Assembly (NCBI RefSeq): GCF_016862195.1
Contig: NZ_BOMM01000028.1
Span: 124,001-188,000 of the forward strand
Length of the DNA stretch: 64,000 bases
From: Paractinoplanes ferrugineus
GTDB taxonomy: Bacteria; Actinomycetota; Actinomycetes; Mycobacteriales; Micromonosporaceae
Reading direction: 5' to 3'
Positions 15,445 through 24,354 of this stretch are shown here, piece by piece. Under the pieces are notes generated by a model. That model had not been told where the DNA came from. It saw only the letters and a program-made list of their open reading frames with translations, and searched no databases. The position numbers and the translations under genes are program-made. Every line of letters begins with the position of its first letter. Position 1 is the stretch's first letter.

Positions 15445-17766
15445 TCAGATGATGCCGGCCGGCTGCTGGCGGGCCAGCAGGGTGGAGACGTCGGCGGCGG
15501 TCATCGGCTGGGCGAGGTGGTAGCCCTGGCCGACGGTGTAGCCGAGTTCGCGCAGCACCGTCACCTGCTCGGGGCACTCCACCCCCTCGGCGACGGTGTC
15601 CAGGCCCAGTGCGTCGGCCAGCTGGATCACGGCGCGGGCCACGGCCTGGCGGGCGTCGGCGGCGGCCGGGCGGCCGTCGTCGATCTCGATGCCGTCCACG
15701 AAGGACTTGTCGAGTTTGATGATCGCCGCCGGGAACGCGCGCAGCAGGCTCAACGAGGACTCGCCGGTGCCGAAGTCGTCCAGGGCCAGGCGGATGCCCA
15801 TCCGGTCGAGTTCGTACAGAGCGCGGGAGACCTGCTGGCCGCGCAGCACCGCCGACTCGGTCACCTCGAGCACCAGGCGTTCGCAGGGCAGACCGCTGTC
15901 GGTGAGCGCGCTGGTCACCTCGGCGACGAAGTCGGGGTCGTGGAGCTGGCGGGCGGAGACGTTGAGGCCTGCCTCACGCAGCGCGTCCGGGCCGAACTCG
16001 GCCAGCCAGGCGGCCGCCTGCCGGCACGTCTCGCGCAGCACGAACCGGCCCAGCGGCACGATCAGGCCGGTACGCTCCGCGGCCGGGATGAATTCCGCCG
16101 GGCCGACCACCCCGCGCGCCGGGTGGTCCCAGCGGACCAGGGCCTCCACGCCGATGAGCCGGTAGTCGTCGAGCCGCATGATCGGCTGGTAGACGACCCG
16201 GAACTCGTCGTTCTCCAGGGCCCGGCGCAGCTCACCACCGAGCCGCATGTGGGCCAGGACAGGCTCGCGCATACCGTCCACGTAGCGTACGAAACCGGCT
16301 TTGCCCTGCTGTTTCGCCGTGTACATGGCGACGTCGGCGTTCAGCAGCACCGAGTCGACGGTGGCGCGCGGCGCGGCGACCGCGATGCCGATGCTGGCCT
16401 GCATGAGCAGCCGGTGCTCGCTTATCGGGCGGGTGAGCGCGGCCAGCAGCCGGCCGGCCAGTTCCTCGGGATCGGCGCCGGGCGCGGTGAGCAGCACCGC
16501 GAACTCGTCGCCGCCGACCCGCACCGGCAGGCCGTCCGTCCCGGCCTCGGCCCGCAGCAGCCGGGCGACCGAGACGAGCAGGCGGTCGCCGACGCCGTGG
16601 CCGAGCAGGTCGTTGACGGTCTTGAAGTCGTCCAGGTCGACCAGCAGCACCGACACCGGGCCGCCGGTGGCCAGGGCGGCCGCGAGCCGGTCGCGGAACA
16701 GCGCCCGGTTGGCCAGTCCGGTGAGGCCGTCGTGGCTGACCTCGTACTGCAGGCGTTCCTCCTGCACCCGGGTGTTGCGCAGGAGCCGGGCGTTCTCCCG
16801 GTGGGCCAGGTATTGCCGGGCCGTGACCAGGGCGGTCACCGCGACCGTGGCGAGCAGCGCGAACCGCAGCGGCCAGGTCAGCGGCGCCCCGAACGCGACC
16901 GCGATCAGCGGCACGTCGACGGCCACGATCGCCAGGTAGGGCAATATCGCGCCGGGACGTTCCGGGGCGCGGCGCGGGGCCCGGTCGGCGCGGCCCTGGG
17001 CGGCGACACCGAGCGTGATCAGCAGGGGGGTCAGCGGCATCACGATCGCCTGGGCGGGGATGCTGGCCACGTAGCCGAACCGCACCGCGAGCACGGCGAC
17101 GAGCGCGGCCGGGACACCGCCGCCGGCCGCGACGAACCGGATCGCCGTCCGGTCGACCGGTCCGCCCAGGATGTACGACACCTTCGCCGCCGACCCGGCC
17201 GCGCCCAGCAGGCACAGCCCGACGAGCACCATGGCCTGCCGGCTCCAGGGCTCGCGGGCGGACAGCATCGGGGCCAGCCCGACGTACCACAACAGGGCGC
17301 CGCAGCCGAGGAACGCGATCGTCCGGTCGAGCCGGACCCGCCATCGCTCGGCTCCGCTCGCCGTGGCCACCGGCACCCGCCCCAGCGTCCAGATGGCGAG
17401 CAGGAAGCCGAGCGCCACCCAGACCGCCGCCGGCACCGGCATGCTGCGGGTGCGGGCCTCGGCCTCGTGCCCGAACATGTCGACGGCCAGCCAGGTGTAG
17501 CCGACGGTGGCCGCCGCGACGGCGACGAGCAGCGACCGCCAGAACCACCGGGCGTCGGGGGCGAGGCCGCCGCGGCACAACCGGAAGATGGCGGCGCCGG
17601 CGAGCACCCCACCGATCGGCACGAAGACGTACGCGATGGCCTCGGTGCCCGCGCCGACGGTCAGGTACGCCACGCACCACAGCGTGCCCACGAGCGCGAC
17701 AGCGGCGGTGGCCAGCACGCACCGGCCCAGGGGGCCATCCGTGAACCGATCGACCGTCCGCGTCAC
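15445..17766 (-). CDS. Membrane-anchored GGDEF-EAL cyclic-di-GMP enzyme
   Basis: A 773-residue protein. The N-terminal third (about 1-330) is a chain of roughly nine to ten hydrophobic helices. A GGDEF domain follows, with HDGLTGLANRALF and an intact VRVGGDEFAVLL active site, and then an EAL domain with GVEALVRWDHP, the loop DDFGTGESSLSLL and LKLDKSF-like IIKLDKSFVDG. Both catalytic signatures look intact, so it could make or break down c-di-GMP; many such proteins keep only one activity. I chose the GTG at 17766. The open frame upstream to 21528 is antisense-style noise over the CHAT gene. c-di-GMP controls development in Streptomyces, so a developmental role is plausible here. Confidence 0.92.
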   Translation of the reverse strand: MTRTVDRFTDGPLGRCVLATAAVALVGTLWCVAYLTVGAGTEAIAYVFVPIGGVLAGAAIFRLCRGGLAPDARWFWRSLLVAVAAATVGYTWLAVDMFGHEAEARTRSMPVPAAVWVALGFLLAIWTLGRVPVATASGAERWRVRLDRTIAFLGCGALLWYVGLAPMLSAREPWSRQAMVLVGLCLLGAAGSAAKVSYILGGPVDRTAIRFVAAGGGVPAALVAVLAVRFGYVASIPAQAIVMPLTPLLITLGVAAQGRADRAPRRAPERPGAILPYLAIVAVDVPLIAVAFGAPLTWPLRFALLATVAVTALVTARQYLAHRENARLLRNTRVQEERLQYEVSHDGLTGLANRALFRDRLAAALATGGPVSVLLVDLDDFKTVNDLLGHGVGDRLLVSVARLLRAEAGTDGLPVRVGGDEFAVLLTAPGADPEELAGRLLAALTRPISEHRLLMQASIGIAVAAPRATVDSVLLNADVAMYTAKQQGKAGFVRYVDGMREPVLAHMRLGGELRRALENDEFRVVYQPIMRLDDYRLIGVEALVRWDHPARGVVGPAEFIPAAERTGLIVPLGRFVLRETCRQAAAWLAEFGPDALREAGLNVSARQLHDPDFVAEVTSALTDSGLPCERLVLEVTESAVLRGQQVSRALYELDRMGIRLALDDFGTGESSLSLLRAFPAAIIKLDKSFVDGIEIDDGRPAAADARQAVARAVIQLADALGLDTVAEGVECPEQVTVLRELGYTVGQGYHLAQPMTAADVSTLLARQQPAGII

Positions 17767-17840
17767 GGGCCCGACACTATCGGTCTTGATCAGTGGTTGA
17801 TCTCCCCCGAACGTTCCACATTCACCGGACAGGTGACGGG

Positions 17841-18356
17841 TCAGGGCGCGGCGTCGGCCGGGACCAGGGTCAGCATCAGCGTGCTCGTCTCGGCGTCGGA
17901 CAGGTCGCCCTCGCCGAGCAGGGTGATCGAGCCGGTGTCGGTGATCGCGAACACCAGTGTCACGGTGCTCTGCTCCAGCACGAACGGGTCGTCCCCGCCG
18001 AGGCCGGCGGCCACCGCCGCCCGGACCGTGCGGATCGCGTCGACAAGCGACTCCTCGACGTCGCCGGAGCGCACCTCGGCGCCCGCCGCGCCGGGCGGGA
18101 CCAGGGTCACCTGGACGGTCTGGGTCGACGACGTGCCGTGCCTGTACCGGCCGCCCAGTTTCAGGCCGATGACCGGGACCTTCATCTCCAGGCCGGCGCC
18201 GCCGCCGTGGGACGCCACGACCGACAGGGTGAGGTCGATCCGGCTCACCCGGATGTCCCGGTCGGCGTCCACCTGCGAGATGCCGGCCTCGCGGACCGCG
18301 TCCTTGACGGCGCCGATCAGGTCGGCGATGCGTACGCCGTCGTCGGTGATCTTCAT
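17841..18356 (-). CDS. Trypco2-like protein partner of the CHAT protease
   Basis: A 171-residue protein that reads as a trypsin-co-occurring domain (trypco2): an N-terminal helix RIADLIGAVKDAVREAG, then amphipathic strands (RVSRIDLTLSVVASHGGGAGLEMKVP). The second half (about 90-165) repeats a helix-plus-strand pattern (VEESLVDAIRTVRAAVAAG, then VTLVFAITDTGSITLLGEG), so the protein may be a duplication. Such domains have been described beside trypsin-like, caspase-like and CHAT effectors in actinobacterial conflict systems. It starts 12 bp after the CHAT gene's stop on the same strand, so the two are almost certainly co-transcribed. The assignment rests on pattern recognition and context. Confidence 0.6.
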   Translation of the reverse strand: MKITDDGVRIADLIGAVKDAVREAGISQVDADRDIRVSRIDLTLSVVASHGGGAGLEMKVPVIGLKLGGRYRHGTSSTQTVQVTLVPPGAAGAEVRSGDVEESLVDAIRTVRAAVAAGLGGDDPFVLEQSTVTLVFAITDTGSITLLGEGDLSDAETSTLMLTLVPADAAP

Positions 18357-18368
18357 GGTCGGCCTCTC

Positions 18369-21300
18369 TCAACCGAGGTACGCGTGGGCGTTCGGATCGC
18401 CGTACACGGTATAGGCGAGCCACGTCGGGTCCATGTCGTCCTGGATGGCCTGGCGGGCGGCCAGGGTGGCCTGGCCGAGGGTCTCGCCCGCCATCAGCCC
18501 GGCGTAGAACTCCTCGGCGAACGCCTGGGCGGTGCTGCTGCGGACGTCCCAGAGGGTGCCCACGAACGCGCCCGCCCCGGCCGGCAGGAACTGTTGCGCC
18601 CAGCCCATCATCTGGGTGAAGTGGGGCACCGCACCGGCCGACTGGCACGCGTTGATGAAGACCAGCGGGCGGTTCGCGGCCAGCAGTTCCTTGGCCTTCA
18701 CCGCCTCGAGCATGAGCGGCGAGAACTCGCCGCCGAGCATCGGGATGGCGCCGCCCGAGCCGTCGTCGCGGTAGGTGGCGTGGCAGGCGAAGTGGGTCAG
18801 CCCGGCCTGCCCGCTGTCGAGCAGGTCGAGCAGGTCGCCGATGTCGGTCACCAGCAGCGGCTCGGCCTGCGCCGACACGATCCGGTGGATGGCCCGGAAC
18901 TCGGCGTCGGCGTTGGCCGGCGCCCGGTTGCCCTGCACGAACCGGGCGTGCCCGAGGTTGATCTCGCGGGAGCGGTCGGTGTTGAACACGGTACGGGTCA
19001 CCGGGAACTGGCTGACCAGGAAGCCGGCGTCGTGGTCGCGGGTCATCGGGTAGAGCAGCTCCCACGGCAGGTTGTCGTTGCCGGTGGCGATCGAGAACGT
19101 CCGGATGGTGCCGTGCAGGCGGAGGTACTGCTCCCGGATCGCCTCGGGCACGATACCCAGCCACAGCGAGACCCCCACGCTGCGCAGCCACTCGCGGGCG
19201 ATCGGCGGGGTGTACGCGGGCGGCGACGCGTCCCGGGCGAAGCGCCGCAACATGCTCAGCGCCCGCTCGAGGACGCCGCTCGCGTCGGCGGCCACGGTCA
19301 CCGTCACCGGGTCGTACACGCATTGGTTGTTGTGCAGCTGGAAGCTGTAGCGCCCCTCCGAGCGCCGCACCTGCAGGGTCACCGCGCCGTCGTCGGGTCG
19401 CACGCCGTCGAGACCGGCCGACTTGGTCGCCGCCCCCAGGTTGGGTCCCCGGTCGGTGACCGACACCTCGAAGACGAGCTTGCCGAGGTACGTTCCCCCG
19501 GCCCAGGCCGTGACCTGGACGGTACGGACGTCGACGCCGGTCGCCCGGAACACGAACCGCACCGGTTCCGAGTCGGCCGCCGCCGGGACCCGGAGCACCT
19601 GCTGCTCCGGCCCGAGCGGGACCAGGCCGGTGGAGGCGTGCGCGACGATCGTCACCGGGGAGCCGTCGGCCGGGATCGGCCACGGCTTCATCGGCGCGCT
19701 CCGGGTAGCCTCGTCGGCCGGGGCGGCCAGCGCGACGTAGACGATCAGGCTGACCTCGGTGTCCTCGCGCACCTGGGCCGGCATCTGGCCGACGAGCACC
19801 CGATGCGGATCGGCTTGCCGCTCCGGCTCGGCCCCGCCGCCGGTGACGGCCGGCTCGAGAACCGTGGTGCCGGGGGTCGACTCCGGCGGAATCGCCTCGT
19901 CGGGCGGGGCGGCGTAGGCCAGGCCGCCGACCGTCACCGGCGGCTCGACCCGCACCTTGATCCCGCTGTAGGTGGCGAGCAGGGAGATCAGCGCGGGGGC
20001 GTCGATCAGCTCGAGCGGCTGGCCGGCGGTCGCCTCGTAGGCCTCCGGCTCGATGCCGCCCAGCGAGATCAGGATGCCCTTGGTGGCGCCGGCGGCGGCG
20101 ACCGCGGCGGCCAACCGGCGGACCGCCCGGGGGCCGGCGGGCAGCGTGCGCGTCGCGTGGACCACCACCGGGCCGCCGAAGATCGGCCGTGGGTCGGTGG
20201 CCCGCCACGTCGTGCCGGCAGCGGTGCGGGTGGCCGCCTCCATCTCCAGGCCCATCACCCCGAACAGGTCGCTGAGCTGCCGCTCCCACGCCTCGTCGCT
20301 GATCGTCATCAGGTTGGGCCGCTCGTCGAGGTCGGCGAGGACGTTGAACTCCTCGGCGAAGTCGAGGTCGGCCTCCCGGTCGAAGTCGATCTTCGCGTCG
20401 ACCGCGATCAGCTCGTCGGGGGCCGGCGACAGCGCGCCGTGCAGGTAGGTCAGGCAGGCCACCGGGTCGACCCGGCGCAGCTTGATGCCGGCGAACGTGT
20501 CCCGGTCGGTCTGCACCGAGACGAGCACCGGCCGCACGAACCGGCCGGTGCGCCGGTCGACCGCCTCGACGATGCCGTTCAACGACACCCGCCGCACGAG
20601 CCCGCCCCGGTCGGCCTCGATGATCTCGTGCACCGTCCGCAGGGCGACCTGGGCGATCACCCCGCAGTAGCGGCGGCGGATCTCGGCCTCCTCGCGCGGC
20701 ACCACGGCCAGGTCGTCGCGGGCCCGGTCGTAGCGGTACTCCCTGACCACCGGGATCACCTCGACCGGCGGCAGGTGGTACTCGACCAGCAGATGCTTCT
20801 GGTGGGGCAGGTAGGCCAGCCGGAAGTGCTGCGGGAAGTCGTCGGGATAGACGGAGTTGCCGAGCACCATCGCGAAGTACTCCACCACCGACGCCGGTTC
20901 GGCGGCGGCGACCGCGGCCGCGAACCGGTCGACCTCGGCGTTGTAGGCGGCCACCTTGGCCTCGTGCTTGCCGACCCGCTCGTCGTACGCCCGGCGGCGC
21001 TGCGCCAGTTGCCGCTTGCGCCGCTCCTCGGCCTGTTCCCACCGGCTGACCGCGTCCTCGAAGGCCCGCCGGGCGCTTGCCGTGTGCTGCTGGTGCAGCC
21101 GCTCCCGGCCGAGGATCTTGCCGACGCCGCGCGGCAGCGGCGGCAGGAAGCTGTCCCAGCTGGGGCGCGGATGGGCCCGGCCGAGCGGCCCCGGGTCGAA
21201 CGGCGGCACGGTCAGCGGCTTCTTGAACAACTGCAGGTCGATGTGGTCGTCGACGTCCAGGGTGGACAGCAGCAGCGCGTCGAGGTCGGCGAGCCGGGCC

Positions 21301-21524
21301 TGGATCTCGGCGTTGGCCGCGGCCGCGTCGGCGGTGCGGGCCTGCGCGTACAACCGGCGGTGCTCGCGCTGCCGGTCCGCCTCGGAGGCGGCGTGGTGCG
21401 CGGCGGCGATGGCCAGGTCGGCGTTGCGGCGATTCAGTGCCCACCGCCGCGCCGCGTTGTCGGCCCGCTGGTCGTCGGCGGCCAGTCGGGCCTGCTCGCG
21501 CTGCATGTCCCGGATGATGCTCAT
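18369..21524 (-). CDS. CHAT-domain protease with N-terminal coiled coil and degenerate Mrr-like domain
   Basis: A 1,051-residue multidomain protein. Residues 1-90 and 140-205 are Arg/Ala/Glu-rich and likely coiled coil. Residues about 412-525 match the Mrr-type restriction endonuclease fold (WERQLSDLFGVMGLEME, ATDPRPIFGG, GATKGILISLGG, PLELIDAPALISLL), but the catalytic Asp and QxK positions read GTT and HAT, so the nuclease looks dead. Residues about 590-690 look like a beta-sandwich. The C-terminal CHAT domain keeps the protease His (HFACHA, near 915) and Cys (FINACQSAG, near 960). I chose the ATG at 21524. It likely acts as an inducible effector with the trypco2 partner downstream and the 2H phosphoesterase gene upstream. 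Confidence 0.8.
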   Translation of the reverse strand: MSIIRDMQREQARLAADDQRADNAARRWALNRRNADLAIAAAHHAASEADRQREHRRLYAQARTADAAAANAEIQARLADLDALLLSTLDVDDHIDLQLFKKPLTVPPFDPGPLGRAHPRPSWDSFLPPLPRGVGKILGRERLHQQHTASARRAFEDAVSRWEQAEERRKRQLAQRRRAYDERVGKHEAKVAAYNAEVDRFAAAVAAAEPASVVEYFAMVLGNSVYPDDFPQHFRLAYLPHQKHLLVEYHLPPVEVIPVVREYRYDRARDDLAVVPREEAEIRRRYCGVIAQVALRTVHEIIEADRGGLVRRVSLNGIVEAVDRRTGRFVRPVLVSVQTDRDTFAGIKLRRVDPVACLTYLHGALSPAPDELIAVDAKIDFDREADLDFAEEFNVLADLDERPNLMTISDEAWERQLSDLFGVMGLEMEAATRTAAGTTWRATDPRPIFGGPVVVHATRTLPAGPRAVRRLAAAVAAAGATKGILISLGGIEPEAYEATAGQPLELIDAPALISLLATYSGIKVRVEPPVTVGGLAYAAPPDEAIPPESTPGTTVLEPAVTGGGAEPERQADPHRVLVGQMPAQVREDTEVSLIVYVALAAPADEATRSAPMKPWPIPADGSPVTIVAHASTGLVPLGPEQQVLRVPAAADSEPVRFVFRATGVDVRTVQVTAWAGGTYLGKLVFEVSVTDRGPNLGAATKSAGLDGVRPDDGAVTLQVRRSEGRYSFQLHNNQCVYDPVTVTVAADASGVLERALSMLRRFARDASPPAYTPPIAREWLRSVGVSLWLGIVPEAIREQYLRLHGTIRTFSIATGNDNLPWELLYPMTRDHDAGFLVSQFPVTRTVFNTDRSREINLGHARFVQGNRAPANADAEFRAIHRIVSAQAEPLLVTDIGDLLDLLDSGQAGLTHFACHATYRDDGSGGAIPMLGGEFSPLMLEAVKAKELLAANRPLVFINACQSAGAVPHFTQMMGWAQQFLPAGAGAFVGTLWDVRSSTAQAFAEEFYAGLMAGETLGQATLAARQAIQDDMDPTWLAYTVYGDPNAHAYLG

Positions 21525-21583
21525 GCACGTCCCCGCCCGTCGGTGGAGACTACGACTGTATCCACCGACGACAACGGCACCGT

Positions 21584-22051
21584 CTACTGAAGATCCACGA
21601 CGGTCCGGGTCAGCGAGTCGTAGCTGCGCGCGGATTCGCACCGCCCGGCCGCCGGCGCCAGGCCGGTCAAGGCCTCGAGCAGGGCCGGGCGGTGCCCGGG
21701 CGGGACCTTCAGGGCGAGGCTGACGTGCGGCATCCAGTCGGCCGGGGACGGCCACGGATTGCGCAGCGCCGACCAGGCGGTGGCGTGGATGTCGCGCAGC
21801 GCGGCGGTCGGGGTGACCGCCCAGATCAGGGCGCGGCCGAGGAACCGCACCACGCCGAGCTCGATCGGCACCGGCAGCGGCAGTGGCGGCAGACCGTCGA
21901 TCGAGGCGGCGGTGACCACCGTCAGGTGCGGCCGGTTGGTCGGGTGCGGGTGGCCGGCCAGGCTGGGCAGGCCGGCGGCGCGCAGGCGGCCCCACACCTC
22001 GCGTACGTCGTGCTCGAGCTCCGGGTCGAGCAGCAGTTCAACGGTACGCAC
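21584..22051 (-). CDS. 2H phosphoesterase (2'-5' RNA ligase/LigT-like) protein
   Basis: A 155-residue protein with the two His motifs of the 2H phosphoesterase superfamily: RPHLTVV near residue 41 and MPHVSLAL near residue 108, symmetrically placed as the fold requires. Family members open cyclic phosphodiesters in RNA or small nucleotides, or ligate RNA. It ends 59 bp before the CHAT gene on the same strand, so it may be part of the same locus, and an RNA- or cyclic-nucleotide-processing role in a conflict system would fit. The context is suggestive only. The 100 bp upstream to the broken permease hold nothing recognisable. Confidence 0.82.
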   Translation of the reverse strand: MRTVELLLDPELEHDVREVWGRLRAAGLPSLAGHPHPTNRPHLTVVTAASIDGLPPLPLPVPIELGVVRFLGRALIWAVTPTAALRDIHATAWSALRNPWPSPADWMPHVSLALKVPPGHRPALLEALTGLAPAAGRCESARSYDSLTRTVVDLQ

Positions 22052-22153
22052 GTCAGAACGCGTACCGGACGCGGCGGAGGTCGAGAAGGCGGTGAACAGG
22101 GAGCCGGTCGTTCAGGGGTGAAGTTTCCATACGATTACGAGCATATCCGGCTC

Positions 22154-22688
22154 TCAGTTGCCGGCGCTCTCGTAGCGACGCAGGCCACGCTGGAAGATCC
22201 AAATTGCCGTGCCCGCGCAGTACACCGCCACCAGCGGGGTCAGCAGTCCCAGCCGACGGGACGGCCCGGTGTCCAGCAGGTAGGCGATCGGGAAGAAGCT
22301 GATGAACGCGAACGGCAGGGCCAGGCCCAGCACCGCCTTGAGGGGCGATCGGGTAGATCGACAGCGGGAAGCGGGCCAGGTCGCCGACCTGGTGCAGGGC
22401 GAAGGCGAACATCGGGCTCGGGCTGGCCAGCCAGAAACTCGCCATGCCGTCGAAGAACAACGAGCCGACCCCCTCGGCCAGCGCGACGATGCCGAACATC
22501 AGCACCACCGACCAGAACGTCCAGCCGTTGAGGTGCGGCACCTTCGCGAACAGGGCGGCCAGGAACACGACGTTGACGACCCGCATCAGCACGGTGGCGG
22601 CGGCCAGGATCGCGAAGTCGGCCTCGTACTCGAGCATCGACCGGACGTGGGCACCCAGCAGCCGCGGGTAGAGCCGGAGCGTACGCAC
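22154..22688 (-). pseudogene. ABC-2 (DUF990-type) permease, frameshifted
   Basis: Permease subunit of an ABC exporter. The first frame reads a normal membrane protein (MLEYEADFAILAAATVLM to GDLARFPLSIYPIA) and then derails. From about 22345 downward the next frame continues the family sequence (LKAVLGLALPFAFISFFPIAY to GLRRYESAG) to a stop at 22154-22156. One extra base in the run at about 22341-22347 explains the break. Joined, it would be about 178 residues, short for this roughly 260-residue family. It starts 2 bp from the end of the previous permease remnant. It could be an assembly indel, but the neighbouring deletion argues for real decay. Confidence 0.75.
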
Positions 22689-22689
22689 G

Positions 22690-22999
22690 TCAGCCGCCGT
22701 TCACGGTGAGCCGCCGGACCGCCACGCCCCACAGTCCGCGGGCGCCGAACCACAGCGCGAGCACCCAGCCCAGCTGCACCGCCACCAGGACCAGCGCCTC
22801 GCGCCCGCCGACCCGGCCCAGGAAGATCAGCGCCGGGGTGGAGGTGAGCCCGGCGAACGGCGACCACTGCGCCGCCGTCGCGAGCCGGCCCGGCAGGTAG
22901 GCCAGCGGGATGAGCGCCCCGGACAGCAGGTTGACCACCGCCAGCCGGGCCCACTGCACACCCATGAAGTTCTGCGTCCAGAAACAGGCGAGCGTGCTG
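22690..22999 (-). pseudogene. Remnant of first ABC-2 (DUF990-type) permease, C-terminal part only
   Basis: Only the last about 100 residues survive, from TLACFWTQNFMGVQWARLAV through AQWSPFAGLTSTPALIFLGRV to VRRLTVNGG. They carry two or three hydrophobic helices and end at 22690, 2 bp before the next permease's GTG. The 5' side is joined directly to the Walker A region of the ATPase gene at about 23000, so the N-terminal half of this permease is gone. A short open frame from the internal ATG at 22965 exists, but it is unlikely to be functional. Confidence 0.72.
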
Positions 23000-23189
23000 A
23001 CTTGCCGGCCCCGTTGGGCCCGACGTAGGCCACCGCCTCACCGGCCTCGATGAACAGATCGATGTGGTCGACCGCCACCTTGTCGGTGTAGCGCCGGGCG
23101 AACAGCTGCCGCACCGACCCCTTGAGCCCGGCGCCCTTGTCCGGCCGCCGGAAGACCTTGGTGAGGCCGTGCGCCTCGACGATCGGCAT
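23000..23189 (-). pseudogene. Remnant of ABC transporter ATP-binding subunit, N-terminal part only
   Basis: The first about 63 residues of an ABC ATPase: MPIVEAHGLTKVFRRPDKG, DHIDLFIEAGEAVAYVG and an intact Walker A GPNGAGKS, after which the sequence switches at about 23000 into permease coding. The Q-loop, signature LSGGQ and Walker B are absent. In this exporter family the ATPase is about 320 residues and is followed by two permeases, so roughly 1.2 kb has been lost. The gene order ATPase, permease 1, permease 2 is kept by the remnants. Confidence 0.75.
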
Positions 23190-23308
23190 GCTGACGCCAC
23201 CCCCGCGTGTTGACCGCAAGTCACCCTGCGGAGCACCGACGGGACAGCAAACCGAATTGACAGAGGCGCCGGAAACCACTCCGGCGGCCCGGTTCCGCGG
23301 GGCCGGGC

Positions 23309-23917
23309 TCAGTCCAGCCGGCCGTCGTAGTCGGGGAGCTTGAACGTCCGCTCGGCGTGGCCGCCGCCCAGGTCGCTCGCGCTGTTGCCGACGTTCGCGA
23401 CGATCGTGTAGCCGCGGCGTTCGATGTCGGTGCGGGCCTTGGTCTTCAGCGTCTGATTGTCGCTGAAGTCGAACGTGGGCCGGGTGTAGATGTCGGTCCA
23501 GGTGTAGCCGACCGCGCTGAGGTTGACGGCGGTGACGCCCTCGATGATGCCGGGCCGGGCGGTCACGAAGAAGATCGCCGCACCCGCCGCCTTGGCCTGC
23601 CTGGCCAGCGCCAGCACGGTCGGGGTGGCGTCGTAGGGCTTGTACTTGCTCTGCAACGCCGTGTTGTCGATGTCGAGCACGAGGGCCGGCTTGCTGCCGC
23701 TCGCCGGCAGCCGGGTGCCGAGGTAGGCCGACGCCTGGTCGGTCACGGTCTTGACGTCGGCGAGCCAGGTCTCGTACGACGGGAGCGCCGGCGCCGCGAC
23801 AGCGCTGACCGGTTTTGCGCTGACCGGGGCCGCGTTCGCGGGCGCGGCGGCGACGCCGGTGGCGAGTGCGGAGCCGGCGGCGGCGAGCATGAGGCCGCGC
23901 AGGATTACGGTACGCAT
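23309..23917 (-). CDS. Secreted HAD-family acid phosphatase
   Basis: A 202-residue phosphatase of the HAD IIIB (class B/C acid phosphatase-like) group. A signal peptide covers about residues 1-30 (MRTVILRGLMLAAAGSALATG, ending AAPANAA), so it is exported. The catalytic motif LVLDIDNTAL carries both Asp residues, FFVTARPG supplies motif II, and GYTIVANVGNSASDLGGG gives the C-terminal Asp motif. It probably releases phosphate from extracellular monoesters; phosphate control is not visible. I chose the ATG at 23917 because the signal peptide begins there. It lies alone between the broken exporter and a large membrane protein gene. Confidence 0.87.
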   Translation of the reverse strand: MRTVILRGLMLAAAGSALATGVAAAPANAAPVSAKPVSAVAAPALPSYETWLADVKTVTDQASAYLGTRLPASGSKPALVLDIDNTALQSKYKPYDATPTVLALARQAKAAGAAIFFVTARPGIIEGVTAVNLSAVGYTWTDIYTRPTFDFSDNQTLKTKARTDIERRGYTIVANVGNSASDLGGGHAERTFKLPDYDGRLD

Positions 23918-24354
23918 GGGTGTTCCCCTCGAGGATGCGGACGGACGAGCCGGTGACAGTCCATCGGCAGTCGTTGACCGCGGGGAGGCGCCCAAGTGAT
24001 CGATGCCGATCGATCAGGTTACTCGGCGGTAACGTCGTTTCTCAACAGGTGAGCGCGATCCGGTCGAACCGGGCCCGGAACGGACGCTGGTCGGGCATCG
24101 GGCCGTGCACCCACCGATCGGGGCCACCGTTGCGCCACGCCTAACCCACCGAGCCGGCCGAGCCGAAACCCCGTTCCATCCGTCCGTAACCGGCCGGGCC
24201 GTTCCCCGGCAGCAGCCTCGGCGCCGTCGGGTTCGAGCGCCGCGCTTGCCCGGCAGCACAGCGGCGGTCACCTCGGCCGGCGGCGCAGCGACAACCTCGG
24301 GCAGCACGGGCGTCCTACCATCATGGACACCCGCCACCGCACCGTGAGGAACTC
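23918..24354. other. 437-bp intergenic region
   Basis: No gene I can support. A minus-strand open frame (about 24014-24337) is Arg/Gly/Pro-rich without family features. The region must hold the divergent promoters of the phosphatase and of the membrane protein at 24355; I see no clear boxes. Confidence 0.4.

Noticed and set aside
15445-21528. A 2,027-codon minus-strand open frame that would join the GGDEF-EAL protein to a long upstream part
   Set aside because: Only the part below 17766 has family sequence. Upstream it is Arg/Gly/Pro-rich frame noise over the CHAT and trypco2 genes, which have convincing domains in another frame.
17793-21590. A 1,265-codon plus-strand open frame
   Set aside because: It is antisense to the CHAT gene with no family features. 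Long antisense frames are expected at this GC content.
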